A stretch of 8,505 nucleotides of DNA, taken from contig CALATN010000208.1 of assembly GCA_937891895.1 (NCBI GenBank), forward strand, positions 1 to 8,505, given 5' to 3'. A model generated the notes under the pieces. The model was not told the DNA's origin. It ran no database searches and saw nothing but the letters and a program-made list of their open reading frames with translations. This stretch comes from an uncultured Clostridia bacterium (GTDB taxonomy: Bacteria > Bacillota > Clostridia > Oscillospirales > Ruminococcaceae). The stretch's first letter is position 1. The number at the start of each line of letters is the position of its first letter. The translations under genes were made by a program, and so were the position numbers. This document shows positions 1 through 7,600 of the stretch, piece by piece.

Positions 1-561
1 GGTCTTGCTGAAGACGGAGTATTCGCTGCTGTGTCCGATGAATGCGGTGGTGATATCGGTGTCGAGGCCGGTGGTGTCAGCCGGGCTGTTTGCCTGTTCA
101 GCCAGCTTAGCCGCCTCAGCTGCAGCATATGCCGCGATGGCTGTAGAGTCTCCGCTTGCCATGATGCTGTCGCGTACGAATTCCTCTCTCTGGAGTTCCT
201 TCCTTTCCTTCATGTCGTTTATGAATGTGAAAGGAATCCTGTATGTCTGGTCGAGGAAGACTGTGTTCTTCTTGATCTGGTTGCTTGCGTCACGCAGATA
301 TACATCGATTTCACGGGCATCGACAAGTGTGTCGCGTATCCATGACTCGTCAATTATACCTCCGTTTTCGCTCCTCCTGATACTGTTGTAGATATAACCG
401 GCATGCATCATGTACTTCTTGCCCAGATAGTTAGTGGCTGCCACGAATGTCTTGTTGGCGGTATCCTCTCTCTTGAGTATTCCGTTACCACCATATCTCC
501 TGAATTCCAGGGTCAGGTTCATCTGAGGAGAGATGTTCTGCGTTGTGAGCACCCTTACATT
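1..561 (-). CDS. Putative outer-membrane porin, Bacteroidales type (Porin_10-like), fragment lacking both ends
   Basis: The minus strand is open from the junction zone down to base 1 and runs out of the window, so no stop is seen; the N-terminal part is missing too. The translation contains TTQNISPQMNLTLEFRRYGG, then NYLGKKYMMHAGYIYNS, ENGGIIDESWIRDT, DAREIDVYLRDA, QTYRIPF and, near base 1, FIGHSSEYSVF. Alternating beta-strand-like segments joined by such motifs are typical of the 'putative porin' family of Bacteroidetes, beta-barrels of the outer membrane. An alanine-rich stretch (AAYAAAEAAKLAEQA) sits between two strands, probably as a loop. The base composition is visibly richer in G+C than everything after about 560, and a Gram-positive-type gene follows directly. 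The upstream edge is uncertain: family-like sequence can be followed to about 558-567. Family assignment is from recognition, not a search. Confidence 0.72.
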
Positions 562-570
562 TGTGTCATA
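540..570. other. Probable chimeric junction between Bacteroidetes-like and Clostridia-like DNA
   Basis: To the left, a minus-strand porin fragment of Bacteroidales type is interrupted before its N-terminus. To the right, a plus-strand YkvI fragment lacks its N-terminal half. In this zone both readings look acceptable (minus NVRVLTTQN, plus TFVSYNIFG), so the exact breakpoint cannot be placed and may lie in a short stretch of shared bases. There is no transposase, repeat, tRNA or att-like site here that would explain a natural insertion. I infer an assembly or library chimera. Confidence 0.65.
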
Positions 571-1048
571 TAATATTTTCGGGTCAATCGGTATTCTCAC
601 GCTTCTCGGCAAATCCGTAAAGAAGAAAAGTACTGTATATTCAGGAGTTACTCTGGGCGGCGCAATGCTTCTTGTGATTGCACTTGGTATTCTTCTTTCA
701 ATCAGCACCTTTTCCAAAAGCGGAGAAAGTGAGCTTCCTATGCTTTATGTGGCAGAAAAATTGAGTCCCGTTCTCGGATACATTTATGCTTTTCTGCTTT
801 TCGGCGGAATGCTGGGGACATCTGTATCCTGTACTGTTGCATTTGAAAATTTCATAAGCACAAAAAGCGAAAAAGCGAGTGAAAAGAGAGTTCTTGTAGT
901 TATAATTTCCTGTGTCCTCTGCTTTTTCCTCAGCCTCGCAGGCTTTTCAGACCTTATCGGATTTATTTATCCTGTTTTCGGATATCTGGGATTTGCGGCA
1001 TTAGTGCTGATTCTTATAAATTATTTCAGGTCTAAGAGTTGCAGATAA
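542..1048 (+). CDS. YkvI-family multi-pass membrane protein, C-terminal half only (5' truncated)
   Basis: An integral inner-membrane protein fragment of about 168 residues, against roughly 350 for the complete family (B. subtilis YkvI, COG3949; function unknown, presumed transporter-like). Visible family features are the helix with FVSYN, a short basic loop (KSVKKK), a long helix GAMLLVIALGILLSIS, and the conserved stretch ELPMLYVAEKLSPVLGYIYA. Two or three further hydrophobic segments follow (LLFGGMLGTSVS; VLVVIISCVLCFFLSLAG; IGFIYPVFGYLGFAALVLIL), then a basic tail ending at TAA 1046-1048. The only upstream ATG in frame, at 533, lies in the porin-derived DNA, has no convincing ribosome binding site and is not a real start, so the true N-terminus is missing. 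What was lost is about five transmembrane helices. It is most likely intact in the source genome and cut here by the junction at about 540-570. Confidence 0.68.
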   Translation, partial: VVSTLTFVSYNIFGSIGILTLLGKSVKKKSTVYSGVTLGGAMLLVIALGILLSISTFSKSGESELPMLYVAEKLSPVLGYIYAFLLFGGMLGTSVSCTVAFENFISTKSEKASEKRVLVVIISCVLCFFLSLAGFSDLIGFIYPVFGYLGFAALVLILINYFRSKSCR

Positions 1049-1107
1049 CGGAAATTTATGTTATTATATATTATTATTTAATTTATTCAGTTTAACGGAG
1101 AAAAAAG
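1049..1107 (+). promoter_or_regulatory. AT-rich spacer before recJ with its ribosome binding site
   Basis: Almost only A and T between 1056 and 1090, as expected of a promoter region, but no -35/-10 pair stands out clearly. The ribosome binding site GGAG at 1097-1100 lies seven bases before the ATG at 1108 and fixes that start. No terminator hairpin for the upstream ykvI-like gene is visible, so read-through into recJ is possible. Confidence 0.45.
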
Positions 1108-3111
1108 ATGAGCCGCAAGAAATGGGTATTTTCAAAATTTGATAAAGAATATGCTGCGGAAATCGCCGAAAGGTACGAGCTTAGTCCTTTCGCGGCGGTT
1201 TTGTTGGCAAGCAAAAATTTTGAAGACGAAGAAGAGCTTGAAGCGTTTCTCAGTGATGAAAACGCCTTTGTCGTTGACCCCTATGAGCTTCCCGATATGG
1301 ACAAGGCGGTTGCACGTATAAATAAGGCAATCGAAAACTGTGAACGTATTATGGTTTACGGTGACTACGATGCAGACGGTGTAAGCTCAACGGCACTTCT
1401 TTATCTTTACCTGAGTCAGAGGGGAGCAGACGTTCAGTATTATATCCCCGACAGATTGACAGAGGGCTACGGTATGAACCTTGATGCAGTCCGCAAAATC
1501 AAGGAACGTGACGTAAATCTTATTATCACCGTTGACAACGGTATCAGTGCAATTCTTGAAGCAGAAAAAATCAAGGCTCTCGGTATGGACCTTGTGGTTA
1601 CTGACCACCACCGTCCCGGTGACACGCTTCCTGATGCAGTGGCAGTTGTTGACCCTTACAGGGAGGACTACTGCGGTGTTTTCAATGAATGGGCAGGTGT
1701 AGGGGTTGCTTTCAAGCTTATTGAGGCACTTTCTGACTGTGATGAAGAAATTATAAATGAATATGCTGACCTGGTTTCAATCGGTACTATCGGTGACGTT
1801 GTACCTCTGAGGAGTGAAAACAGAGCCTTTGTAAAGTGCGGAATTGAAAAACTCAATTCTTCACTCCGTCCGGGTATCTGTGCTTTAAGAGACGTTACAG
1901 GTATGGCACATCAGGATATGACCTCTTCAAATATTGCTTTTACAATCGTTCCCAGAATCAATGCTGCAGGCAGAATGGGAAGTGCTGAAAGGGCAATTCA
2001 GCTTCTGCTTTCCGAGAGTGACGAAGAAGCAAGAATGCTGGCAGACGAAGTGAATCAGGCAAATGTTTTACGACAGCAGACAGAGATGAAAATAATCGCT
2101 GAGGCTGAGGATAAAATAGAAAAAGCAGGGAATATGGTTTATGACAGAGTTCTTGTTATAGACGGTGAGGACTGGCACAGCGGTGTTATCGGAATTGTTG
2201 CGGCAAGGCTTACGGAAAAATATTCAAGACCGTGCCTTGTTATCGGCACAAAAGACGGTATCGGCAAAGGCTCAGGAAGAAGCATTGAGGGATTTTCGCT
2301 CTTTGAATCTCTTTCAGCAGTTTCGGACTGCCTTGACCATTTCGGCGGTCACACACTTGCGGCAGGCTTTGAAATTGAAACAGATAAAATCCCCGAATTC
2401 CGCAGAAGAATAAACGAATATGCAAAAGGAATAGAAATGCCCTGTCCTCAGATGAGGATTGATTGCAGAATAAGTCCCAGATACGTCAATGTATCACTTC
2501 TTGACGAGATAAATATGCTTGAGCCCTTCGGTGCAGGAAACAGTCAGCCTGTGTTTGCGATGATGGGTATGGAAATAGAAAGAATCGAAGGTCTTTCGCA
2601 CAACAAGCACACAAAGCTTACTCTTTCAAAGGGTGACACGAAAATTGTTGCAATGCGCTTCGGAGTTTCACCCGATAATCTTGATTTTTCATCAGGTGAT
2701 AAGGTTGACATTGCGGCAATTCTTGACAGAAACGAGTTTGAAAATCCCGTGTCAAAAATTTCGCCCGTGCTGAAAATTGACGATATCGTTGATTTGCAGG
2801 AACAGGTCAAGCAGGTTCGTGCTGAAGGAAAGGTAAAGAATTACATTATCGATATCGTAACTGCAACACGAAATGACGAGGGCATCAAGCTTGGTGTAAG
2901 CCCACGAGGAAGCATTGCACTTTACAAAGCTGCAAAGGCGTGGGCATTTATGGACGGACGTGACTTCATCACCCCGCAGGATGTAAAGGATTGCTGTGTC
3001 TGCACACTTGCCCACAGAATAATGCTCTCGCCAAAGGGCAAATCAATGTATGAAACCGCTGAAAAAGCCTTTGAGAAAATACTCGAGAAGGTTACAGTGC
3101 CGACAGAATAA
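1108..3111 (+). CDS. recJ: Single-stranded-DNA exonuclease RecJ, fused in frame to a MoxR C-terminal domain
   Basis: RecJ is the 5'-to-3' single-strand DNA exonuclease of cytoplasmic recombination and repair (RecF pathway, mismatch repair). Residues 1-562 are a full RecJ: DHH motif I GDYDADG (85-91, metal ligands D86, D88, D90), VDNG (142-145), the TDHH motif (165-168), GTIGDVVPL (226-234, D230), PRINAAGRMG (282-291), DHHA1 domain with HFGGHTLAAGF (411-421), LEPFGAGN (471-478), and an OB fold up to about residue 560. All expected catalytic residues are present. From about residue 558 the sequence changes to the lid domain of a MoxR ATPase: LQEQVKQV, TATRN, SPRGS (598-602), GRDFITPQDV (617-626), AHRI (635-638). 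RecJ homologues do not carry this domain to my knowledge. The start ATG has a GGAG site seven bases upstream. The exonuclease core should be active if the fusion is real; the tail lacks any ATP-binding motif. The composite gene is either a deletion product or an assembly join. Confidence 0.9.
   Translation: MSRKKWVFSKFDKEYAAEIAERYELSPFAAVLLASKNFEDEEELEAFLSDENAFVVDPYELPDMDKAVARINKAIENCERIMVYGDYDADGVSSTALLYLYLSQRGADVQYYIPDRLTEGYGMNLDAVRKIKERDVNLIITVDNGISAILEAEKIKALGMDLVVTDHHRPGDTLPDAVAVVDPYREDYCGVFNEWAGVGVAFKLIEALSDCDEEIINEYADLVSIGTIGDVVPLRSENRAFVKCGIEKLNSSLRPGICALRDVTGMAHQDMTSSNIAFTIVPRINAAGRMGSAERAIQLLLSESDEEARMLADEVNQANVLRQQTEMKIIAEAEDKIEKAGNMVYDRVLVIDGEDWHSGVIGIVAARLTEKYSRPCLVIGTKDGIGKGSGRSIEGFSLFESLSAVSDCLDHFGGHTLAAGFEIETDKIPEFRRRINEYAKGIEMPCPQMRIDCRISPRYVNVSLLDEINMLEPFGAGNSQPVFAMMGMEIERIEGLSHNKHTKLTLSKGDTKIVAMRFGVSPDNLDFSSGDKVDIAAILDRNEFENPVSKISPVLKIDDIVDLQEQVKQVRAEGKVKNYIIDIVTATRNDEGIKLGVSPRGSIALYKAAKAWAFMDGRDFITPQDVKDCCVCTLAHRIMLSPKGKSMYETAEKAFEKILEKVTVPTE
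2776..3108 (+). pseudogene. MoxR-type AAA+ ATPase remnant: C-terminal lid domain only, in frame with recJ
   Basis: This is the last ~105-110 codons of a moxR-like gene. MoxR proteins are normally about 310-330 residues; they use ATP to remodel partner complexes and are usually encoded directly before a DUF58 gene, as here. The remnant keeps the helical lid with the sensor-2 SPRGS motif, the GRDFITPQDV stretch and a LAHRI motif, but the Walker A, Walker B and sensor-1 parts are gone, so it cannot bind or hydrolyse ATP. Its stop (3109-3111) overlaps the ribosome binding site of the DUF58 gene, the spacing expected of the original moxR-DUF58 operon. The left limit is approximate because RecJ-like (SPVLKIDDI) and MoxR-like (DIVDLQEQV) readings overlap between 2776 and 2793. 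Domain identity is a confident recognition; calling it a remnant rather than a functional fusion is inference. Confidence 0.75.
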
Positions 3112-3122
3112 AGGATTTTTAT

Positions 3123-4313
3123 ATGAAGAAATTTTTTTATATTCTGATGTATCTGATAGCAATCTCAGTTGCTGTGGCTTTTGCACTCTGTCTTTCTGCA
3201 CAGATTGGCTGGACGTTTGCCTATATGCTTATATGTGCACCATTATTCTCTCTCGGAATAACATTTTTTCTTACAAAGGGTAAAAGAGTTACAGTAATAT
3301 CAGATGTTGACAGAACGATGCTTTATAAAGGTGAATCTGCCACTCTGAGAATTGTTGTACGCAACAAAAGTATTTTTCCTGTACCTGCGGTAAAGGTGAG
3401 AATCAGCAATCAGGGAGGTCTTGTTCCTGAAAATGTATGTGAAAATTATGTTGTAAGCGTATCGCCGAGAAGTGAAAGTGTCATTGAAATAAAATACAAG
3501 GCTAAGGTATGGGGACGCTATATTCTGGGTGCTGAAAAAATATTTATGCACGATTTCATAGGCTTTTTCAAGTTTCGGATTTCCTGTCTTGAGGCAGTAA
3601 ATGAGGTAAGTGTATTTCCTGATATTCCCGATATTCAGGGAGACTCGCCCCTTCTTCGTTCGGCAACAGAAGCAGCACGCTTTGCCGATGATAGTGAAGA
3701 AACAACCGAAAGTGAAAGTGTAACAGGCTTTTCAGGTATGCCAGGTTACACTCATAGGGAGTATGTGGAGGGAGACCCTGTACGACGTATCAACTGGAAG
3801 CTGTCCTCAAAGCGTGATAAATATATGATAAGGCTTGATGATGAAATTGAGTCAATCAAGCAGAATATTGTCCTTGATAGCTGCGGCGGGAGAAACATAT
3901 ATGAAAATGAAAGGGCAGTTGAAGGAATGCTTGGTGCTGCTCTCGGGCTGCTGAAATGCGGTTTTGAGTCAACGGTTTACTGCCGTTTGAATGGATTATA
4001 TGAAGCCTTTGCAATATCAGAACCTGCCGATGTTTCAATGCTCCAGACAAGGCTTGCTGATTTCAGCTTTGAACGTCAGCTTGCCAGCAAAAAAAAGCAA
4101 AATCGTATTCCAATTGACGAAATGCTTTCTGCAAGCGGTTCAAGGGCAATGATGGTTTATACACCAAGTTTTGACAATGACCTGAGTGATGAGATTTCAG
4201 CCGCGCAAGAGCAGGGAATGACCTGCGCCGTTGTAACTTCTGACAGTAATTTCAGCGGAAGAGCAGAACAGCTTTGGCGTATAAATGAGGATTATTCTGC
4301 GGAATTGCTGTGA
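3123..4313 (+). CDS. DUF58 family membrane-anchored protein, MoxR partner
   Basis: A complete 396-residue protein. Residues 5-27 and 31-51 are two adjacent transmembrane helices. A beta-rich region follows (55-165) that reads like the Ig-like or CARDB-like part of this family (TLRIVVRNKSIFPVPAVKVR; WGRYILG). The DUF58 signature is REYVEGDPVRRINWKLSSKR at 212-231, then MIRLDDE. After it comes a von Willebrand A-like strand ending IVLDSCGG (249-256); the metal-site pattern DxSxS is only partly met (D252, S253), so metal binding is doubtful. The start ATG follows AAGGA, which overlaps the upstream stop. DUF58 proteins are typically encoded between moxR and a transglutaminase-like gene and are thought to be assembled by the MoxR ATPase in envelope functions; the precise role is unknown. 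Here the moxR is only a C-terminal piece and no transglutaminase gene follows. Length is normal for the family. Confidence 0.88.
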   Translation: MKKFFYILMYLIAISVAVAFALCLSAQIGWTFAYMLICAPLFSLGITFFLTKGKRVTVISDVDRTMLYKGESATLRIVVRNKSIFPVPAVKVRISNQGGLVPENVCENYVVSVSPRSESVIEIKYKAKVWGRYILGAEKIFMHDFIGFFKFRISCLEAVNEVSVFPDIPDIQGDSPLLRSATEAARFADDSEETTESESVTGFSGMPGYTHREYVEGDPVRRINWKLSSKRDKYMIRLDDEIESIKQNIVLDSCGGRNIYENERAVEGMLGAALGLLKCGFESTVYCRLNGLYEAFAISEPADVSMLQTRLADFSFERQLASKKKQNRIPIDEMLSASGSRAMMVYTPSFDNDLSDEISAAQEQGMTCAVVTSDSNFSGRAEQLWRINEDYSAELL

Positions 4314-4369
4314 TTTGATTATGTGGGAAATAATCTGTACATCAAACGCTGGATTTGTAAGAAAATATA

Positions 4370-4378
4370 TGCTATAAT
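4370..4378 (+). promoter_or_regulatory. Extended -10 promoter TGCTATAAT
   Basis: A perfect TATAAT is preceded by TG one base upstream (TGnTATAAT), which relaxes the need for a -35 box. The matching -35 position (4350-4355, TGGATT) is a weak fit at a 17-base spacing. Transcription would begin near 4385 and meet the terminator at 4436-4470, so the promoter drives no recognisable gene. Confidence 0.5.
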
Positions 4379-4384
4379 ACGATT

Positions 4385-4474
4385 GTAACGAACTCCAAAA
4401 GTTATTCTCCTTTCTTTTTACTTTCTTTCTTTTTCACAAAAGTCCGTACCTTCAGGTGCGGACTTTTGTCATTG
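4385..4474 (+). ncRNA. Possible short transcript of about 90 nt between a promoter and a terminator
   Basis: A strong extended -10 promoter (4370-4378) and a strong terminator hairpin (4436-4469) lie only about 60 bases apart with no reading frame between them. The predicted RNA would be an unstructured, pyrimidine-rich leader (CUCCUUUCUUUUU-like, with anti-Shine-Dalgarno potential because CTCCTTTC is complementary to GAAAGGAG) followed by a stable hairpin. That shape is seen in some small regulatory RNAs, but it would also arise if the gene once between promoter and terminator had been lost. I do not recognise an RNA family. This is inference from layout only. Confidence 0.25.
4436..4474. 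terminator. Intrinsic terminator, 15-bp stem with TTCA loop, possibly bidirectional
   Basis: Left arm 4436-4450 (ACAAAAGTCCGTACC) pairs with right arm 4455-4469 (GGTGCGGACTTTTGT) with one G-T pair and a four-base loop TTCA. The TTTTGT run within the right arm supplies the U-tract for plus-strand transcripts, and the A-run of the left arm does so for the other strand. It would stop transcription coming from the DUF58 gene and insulate the ABC exporter promoter. Confidence 0.8.
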
Positions 4475-4507
4475 AGTGAAATTTGCGTGAAAAAAATAAT
4501 TATTTTA

Positions 4508-4536
4508 TTGACAGTAAAAGGCTTTGAGAGTATAAT
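4508..4536 (+). promoter_or_regulatory. Consensus sigma-A promoter of the ABC exporter gene
   Basis: TTGACA (4508-4513) and TATAAT (4531-4536) are both exact consensus with exactly 17 bases between them, preceded by an A/T-rich stretch that could act as an UP element. Predicted start of transcription is near 4543, giving a leader of about 70 bases. Such a strong core promoter usually implies either high expression or control by a repressor. Confidence 0.85.
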
Positions 4537-4542
4537 TAGTAG

Positions 4543-4571
4543 GTTAGAAAGTTATTTTCTTAACAATGTTA
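4543..4571. promoter_or_regulatory. Inverted repeats in the ABC exporter leader, possible operator
   Basis: TAACAATGTTA (4561-4571) is a perfect 5+1+5 palindrome about 20 bases after the predicted transcription start. An imperfect inverted repeat, GTTAGAAA/TTTCTTAAC (4543-4564), overlaps it. Either could be a repressor site or a weak leader hairpin. They do not match the GTTGA-N4-TCAAC repeat at the marR promoter, so a different regulator would be implied. In AT-rich DNA short palindromes also occur by chance. Confidence 0.3.
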
Positions 4572-4611
4572 CCAAACGCTTTTATATATTGAATTTGGAG
4601 GCAGTATAACA

Positions 4612-7600
4612 ATGCTGGAACTTAAGCAAATCAAGAAGGATTATCCCGCAGGAGATGGTGTGGTTCATGCGCTGAAAGGGATAGATCTGCAATTCCGCAA
4701 ATCTGAATTTGTGTCAATTCTCGGACCATCAGGCTGCGGTAAGACAACTATGCTTAATATCATTGGCGGACTTGACGGATATACAGAAGGCGACCTCGTT
4801 ATCAACGGTACATCTACAAAGAAATTCAAGGACAGAGATTGGGACGCTTACAGAAACCACTCTATCGGTTTCGTGTTCCAGAGCTATAACCTTATCCCTC
4901 ATCAGTCCGTGCTCCAGAACGTCGAGCTTGCACTTACACTTTCAGGTGTTTCCAAAGCGGAACGTCGTGAACGGGCTAAAAAGGCTCTCGAAGATGTCGG
5001 ACTCGGTGACCAGCTGAAGAAGAAGCCAAGCGAAATGTCAGGCGGTCAGATGCAGCGTGTTGCAATTGCCCGTGCTCTCGTAAACAACCCTGATATTATC
5101 CTTGCCGATGAGCCTACAGGTGCGCTTGATACGGAAACAAGCGTGCAGGTAATGGAAATCCTCAAGAATATTTCCAAGGACAAACTTATCGTTATGGTTA
5201 CCCATAACCCTGAGCTTGCTGAGCAGTATTCTTCAAGAATAATCAGAATGCTCGACGGTGTTATAACAGATGACTCAATGCCGCTTACCGAAGAAGAAAT
5301 CGCTGCTGAAAAGAAAGATGTTGAGGAAACAGACAAGGGCACAAAGAAGACAAAGAAGCCTTCAATGTCTTTCGGTACGTCCTTTATGCTTTCCCTGAAG
5401 AACCTGTTTACCAAGAAGGGAAGAACAATCCTTACTTCATTTGCAGGCTCAATCGGTATCATCGGTATCGCACTTATCCTCGCAATTTCAACAGGTATGA
5501 CAGCGTACATCAATGATGTACAGGAAAGTACCCTTTCCGCTTACCCGCTCACCCTCGAAGCAACAACAGTTGAAATGTCTGCTCTTATGGAAGCATTCAT
5601 GAACGTCGATTCCGAGGAAACAGCTCACGAAAACGACGCTGTATACAAGAAAACCGCTCTTTACGATATGATCAATGCAATGAACAATATCGAAACCAGC
5701 GAAAATGACCTCAAAGCATTCAGCGAATATCTTACATCAAGAATTGCTGACGAAACCGACCCGCTCAATGAAGCAGTAAACGGTGTCCAGTACGGCTACG
5801 GTCTTGACCTCCAGCTTTACACTGAAACCGTAGACGGAAAGATTATGTATACCAATCTTGAAGAAATCATTATCGACCTTATGTTCCAGTATGTTGGTAT
5901 GGATATGTCCTCAATGGTTGAAATGTCCAACGCAAATATGGCAAGTATGTCCTCTATGAGCGGTATGGGCGGAGTAAAGCTCTGGCAGGAAATGCTTCCG
6001 GGTGAGAACGGCGCACCAATCAACGACCTTATTCTCGACCAGTACGAAATTGTGTATGGCGCTTGGCCTAACAGCTATGACGAAGTTGTACTTGTTGTTG
6101 ACAAGAACAACGAACTTGACGATATCGTGCTCTATGCCCTCGGCCTTGTTTCAGAAGGCGAAATCGAAGACCTTGCTGCCGCTGCAATTGACAAGGTTGA
6201 GCTTGATGATCGCGGAACAACAAGATGGTCCTATGAGGATATCTGTAACACAGAATACAAGACAATCCTCAGCGCCGATTGCTATCACTACGATGAAGCA
6301 ACAGGACTTTATACAGATATGCGTGAAACAGACGCAGGTCTCCGTTACCTCTATGACAATGCAATGACAATGAAAGTAGCAGGTATCGTGCGTCCTAAGG
6401 AAGATACAGATACAGCAATGCTTACAGGCTATATCGCATACACAAGCGACCTTACAAAGCACCTTATCGAAAAGGCTGATGAAGCAGACGTTGTCAAAGC
6501 ACAGATTGAATCACCCGATACAGACGTTATCACAGGCCTGCCTTTCGATTCCACAACAGGCAGCCTTTCCGATGCTGATAAGAAAACAGCTCTCGTTGAA
6601 TACCTCGAAGGACTCGATACAAACGGCAAGGCAGAAGCATTTGTCGCAATCAGCTCTGTTCCGACAGCAGAATTTGTACAGCAGCAGATTGACGCAACTC
6701 TCGGCGCAATGACCCGTGAGGATATCGAGGCAACACTTTCCGAAGCTCTCGGCGCACAGGTAGGAGTTTCCGTCGACGAAATTACTGAATATTTCGCATC
6801 AATGTCTGATGAAGAAATGAATGAGTTCTTTGCACAGATGATGACCGAGCAGATCAAGGTTCAGTATGCTTCAGAGATTGCTGCTCAGATGATGACAATG
6901 ACACCTGACCAGCTTGCAGGTGCTCTCGATATGGCAATCCCAACCTATACCGATGAGCAGGCAGCCCTCTACTATGACGAAATTATGGTGTTCTCCGACT
7001 CAACTTATGAGGATAACCTCAAGAAGATGGGCTATGTTGATATGGAATACCCTGCAACAATCAACATCTATGCTTCCTCCTTTGAAAACAAGGATGTAAT
7101 TGTTGACGCAATCGACGAGTACAACTCCTCTGTTGAAGAGCTGAAGCGAATCAAGTATACCGACTATCTCGGTATTATGATGTCCTCCATCACAACAATC
7201 ATCAACGCTATCACATACGTTCTCATCGCATTTGTTGCAATTTCCCTCATAGTTTCCTCTATTATGATCGGCGTTATCACACTTATCTCCGTTCAGGAAA
7301 GAACAAAGGAAATCGGTATCCTCCGTGCAATTGGTGCATCCAAGAAGAACGTTTCGGGAATGTTCAATGCTGAAACAGTTATCGTCGGCTTTACATCAGG
7401 ACTTCTCGGCGTTGTGGTAACATATATCCTCTGTATTCCGATCAATATCATTATGTATAAGCTTACTGACATCAGTAACCTCAAAGCAGTTCTTCCTGTT
7501 CCCGCAGCAGCAATACTTGTCCTTATCAGTGTGCTTCTCACACTTATCTCGGGTATTATCCCATCAAGAAGCGCAGCAAAGAAGGACCCGGTTGTTGCTC

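Larger units (their letters stand above)
4314..4611. other. Gene-free 298-base intergenic region with two promoters and a terminator
   Basis: No credible coding sequence lies here. In order it holds an extended -10 promoter (TATAAT 4373-4378), a pyrimidine-rich tract (about 4405-4435), a 15-base-pair hairpin terminator (4436-4469), a consensus promoter for the ABC exporter (4508-4536), and a leader with a small palindrome (4561-4571) and the ribosome binding site GGAGG (4597-4601). Each is listed separately. Confidence 0.7.

Noticed and set aside
5..391. Plus-strand reading frame with hydrophobic stretches and an overlapping second one at 31-345
   Set aside because: They are shadows of the minus-strand porin coding sequence, which shows clear family motifs; the plus frames have no ribosome binding site and no recognisable domain.
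533..541. ATG at 533 as start of a complete 171-residue membrane protein
   Set aside because: The ATG lies inside the porin-derived DNA and the protein aligns by eye only to the second half of YkvI, so this is a truncated gene and not a short one.
4321..4380. Small frame starting ATGTGGGAA just after the DUF58 stop, possibly the beginning of the next operon gene
   Set aside because: Only 19 codons, no clear ribosome binding site or recognisable similarity; its end overlaps the promoter at 4370-4378.
4402..4437. Minus-strand lysine-rich mini-frame from GTG, followed by AAAGGAG and a TTG
   Set aside because: It merely reflects the purine-rich complement of the pyrimidine tract; both frames end within a few codons.
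5046..5513. 155-codon minus-strand frame opposite the ABC exporter, and similar ones at 6429-6857 and 6151-6462
   Set aside because: They lie antisense to the well-supported exporter coding sequence, have low-complexity Ser/Ile or Cys-rich translations and no start signals.
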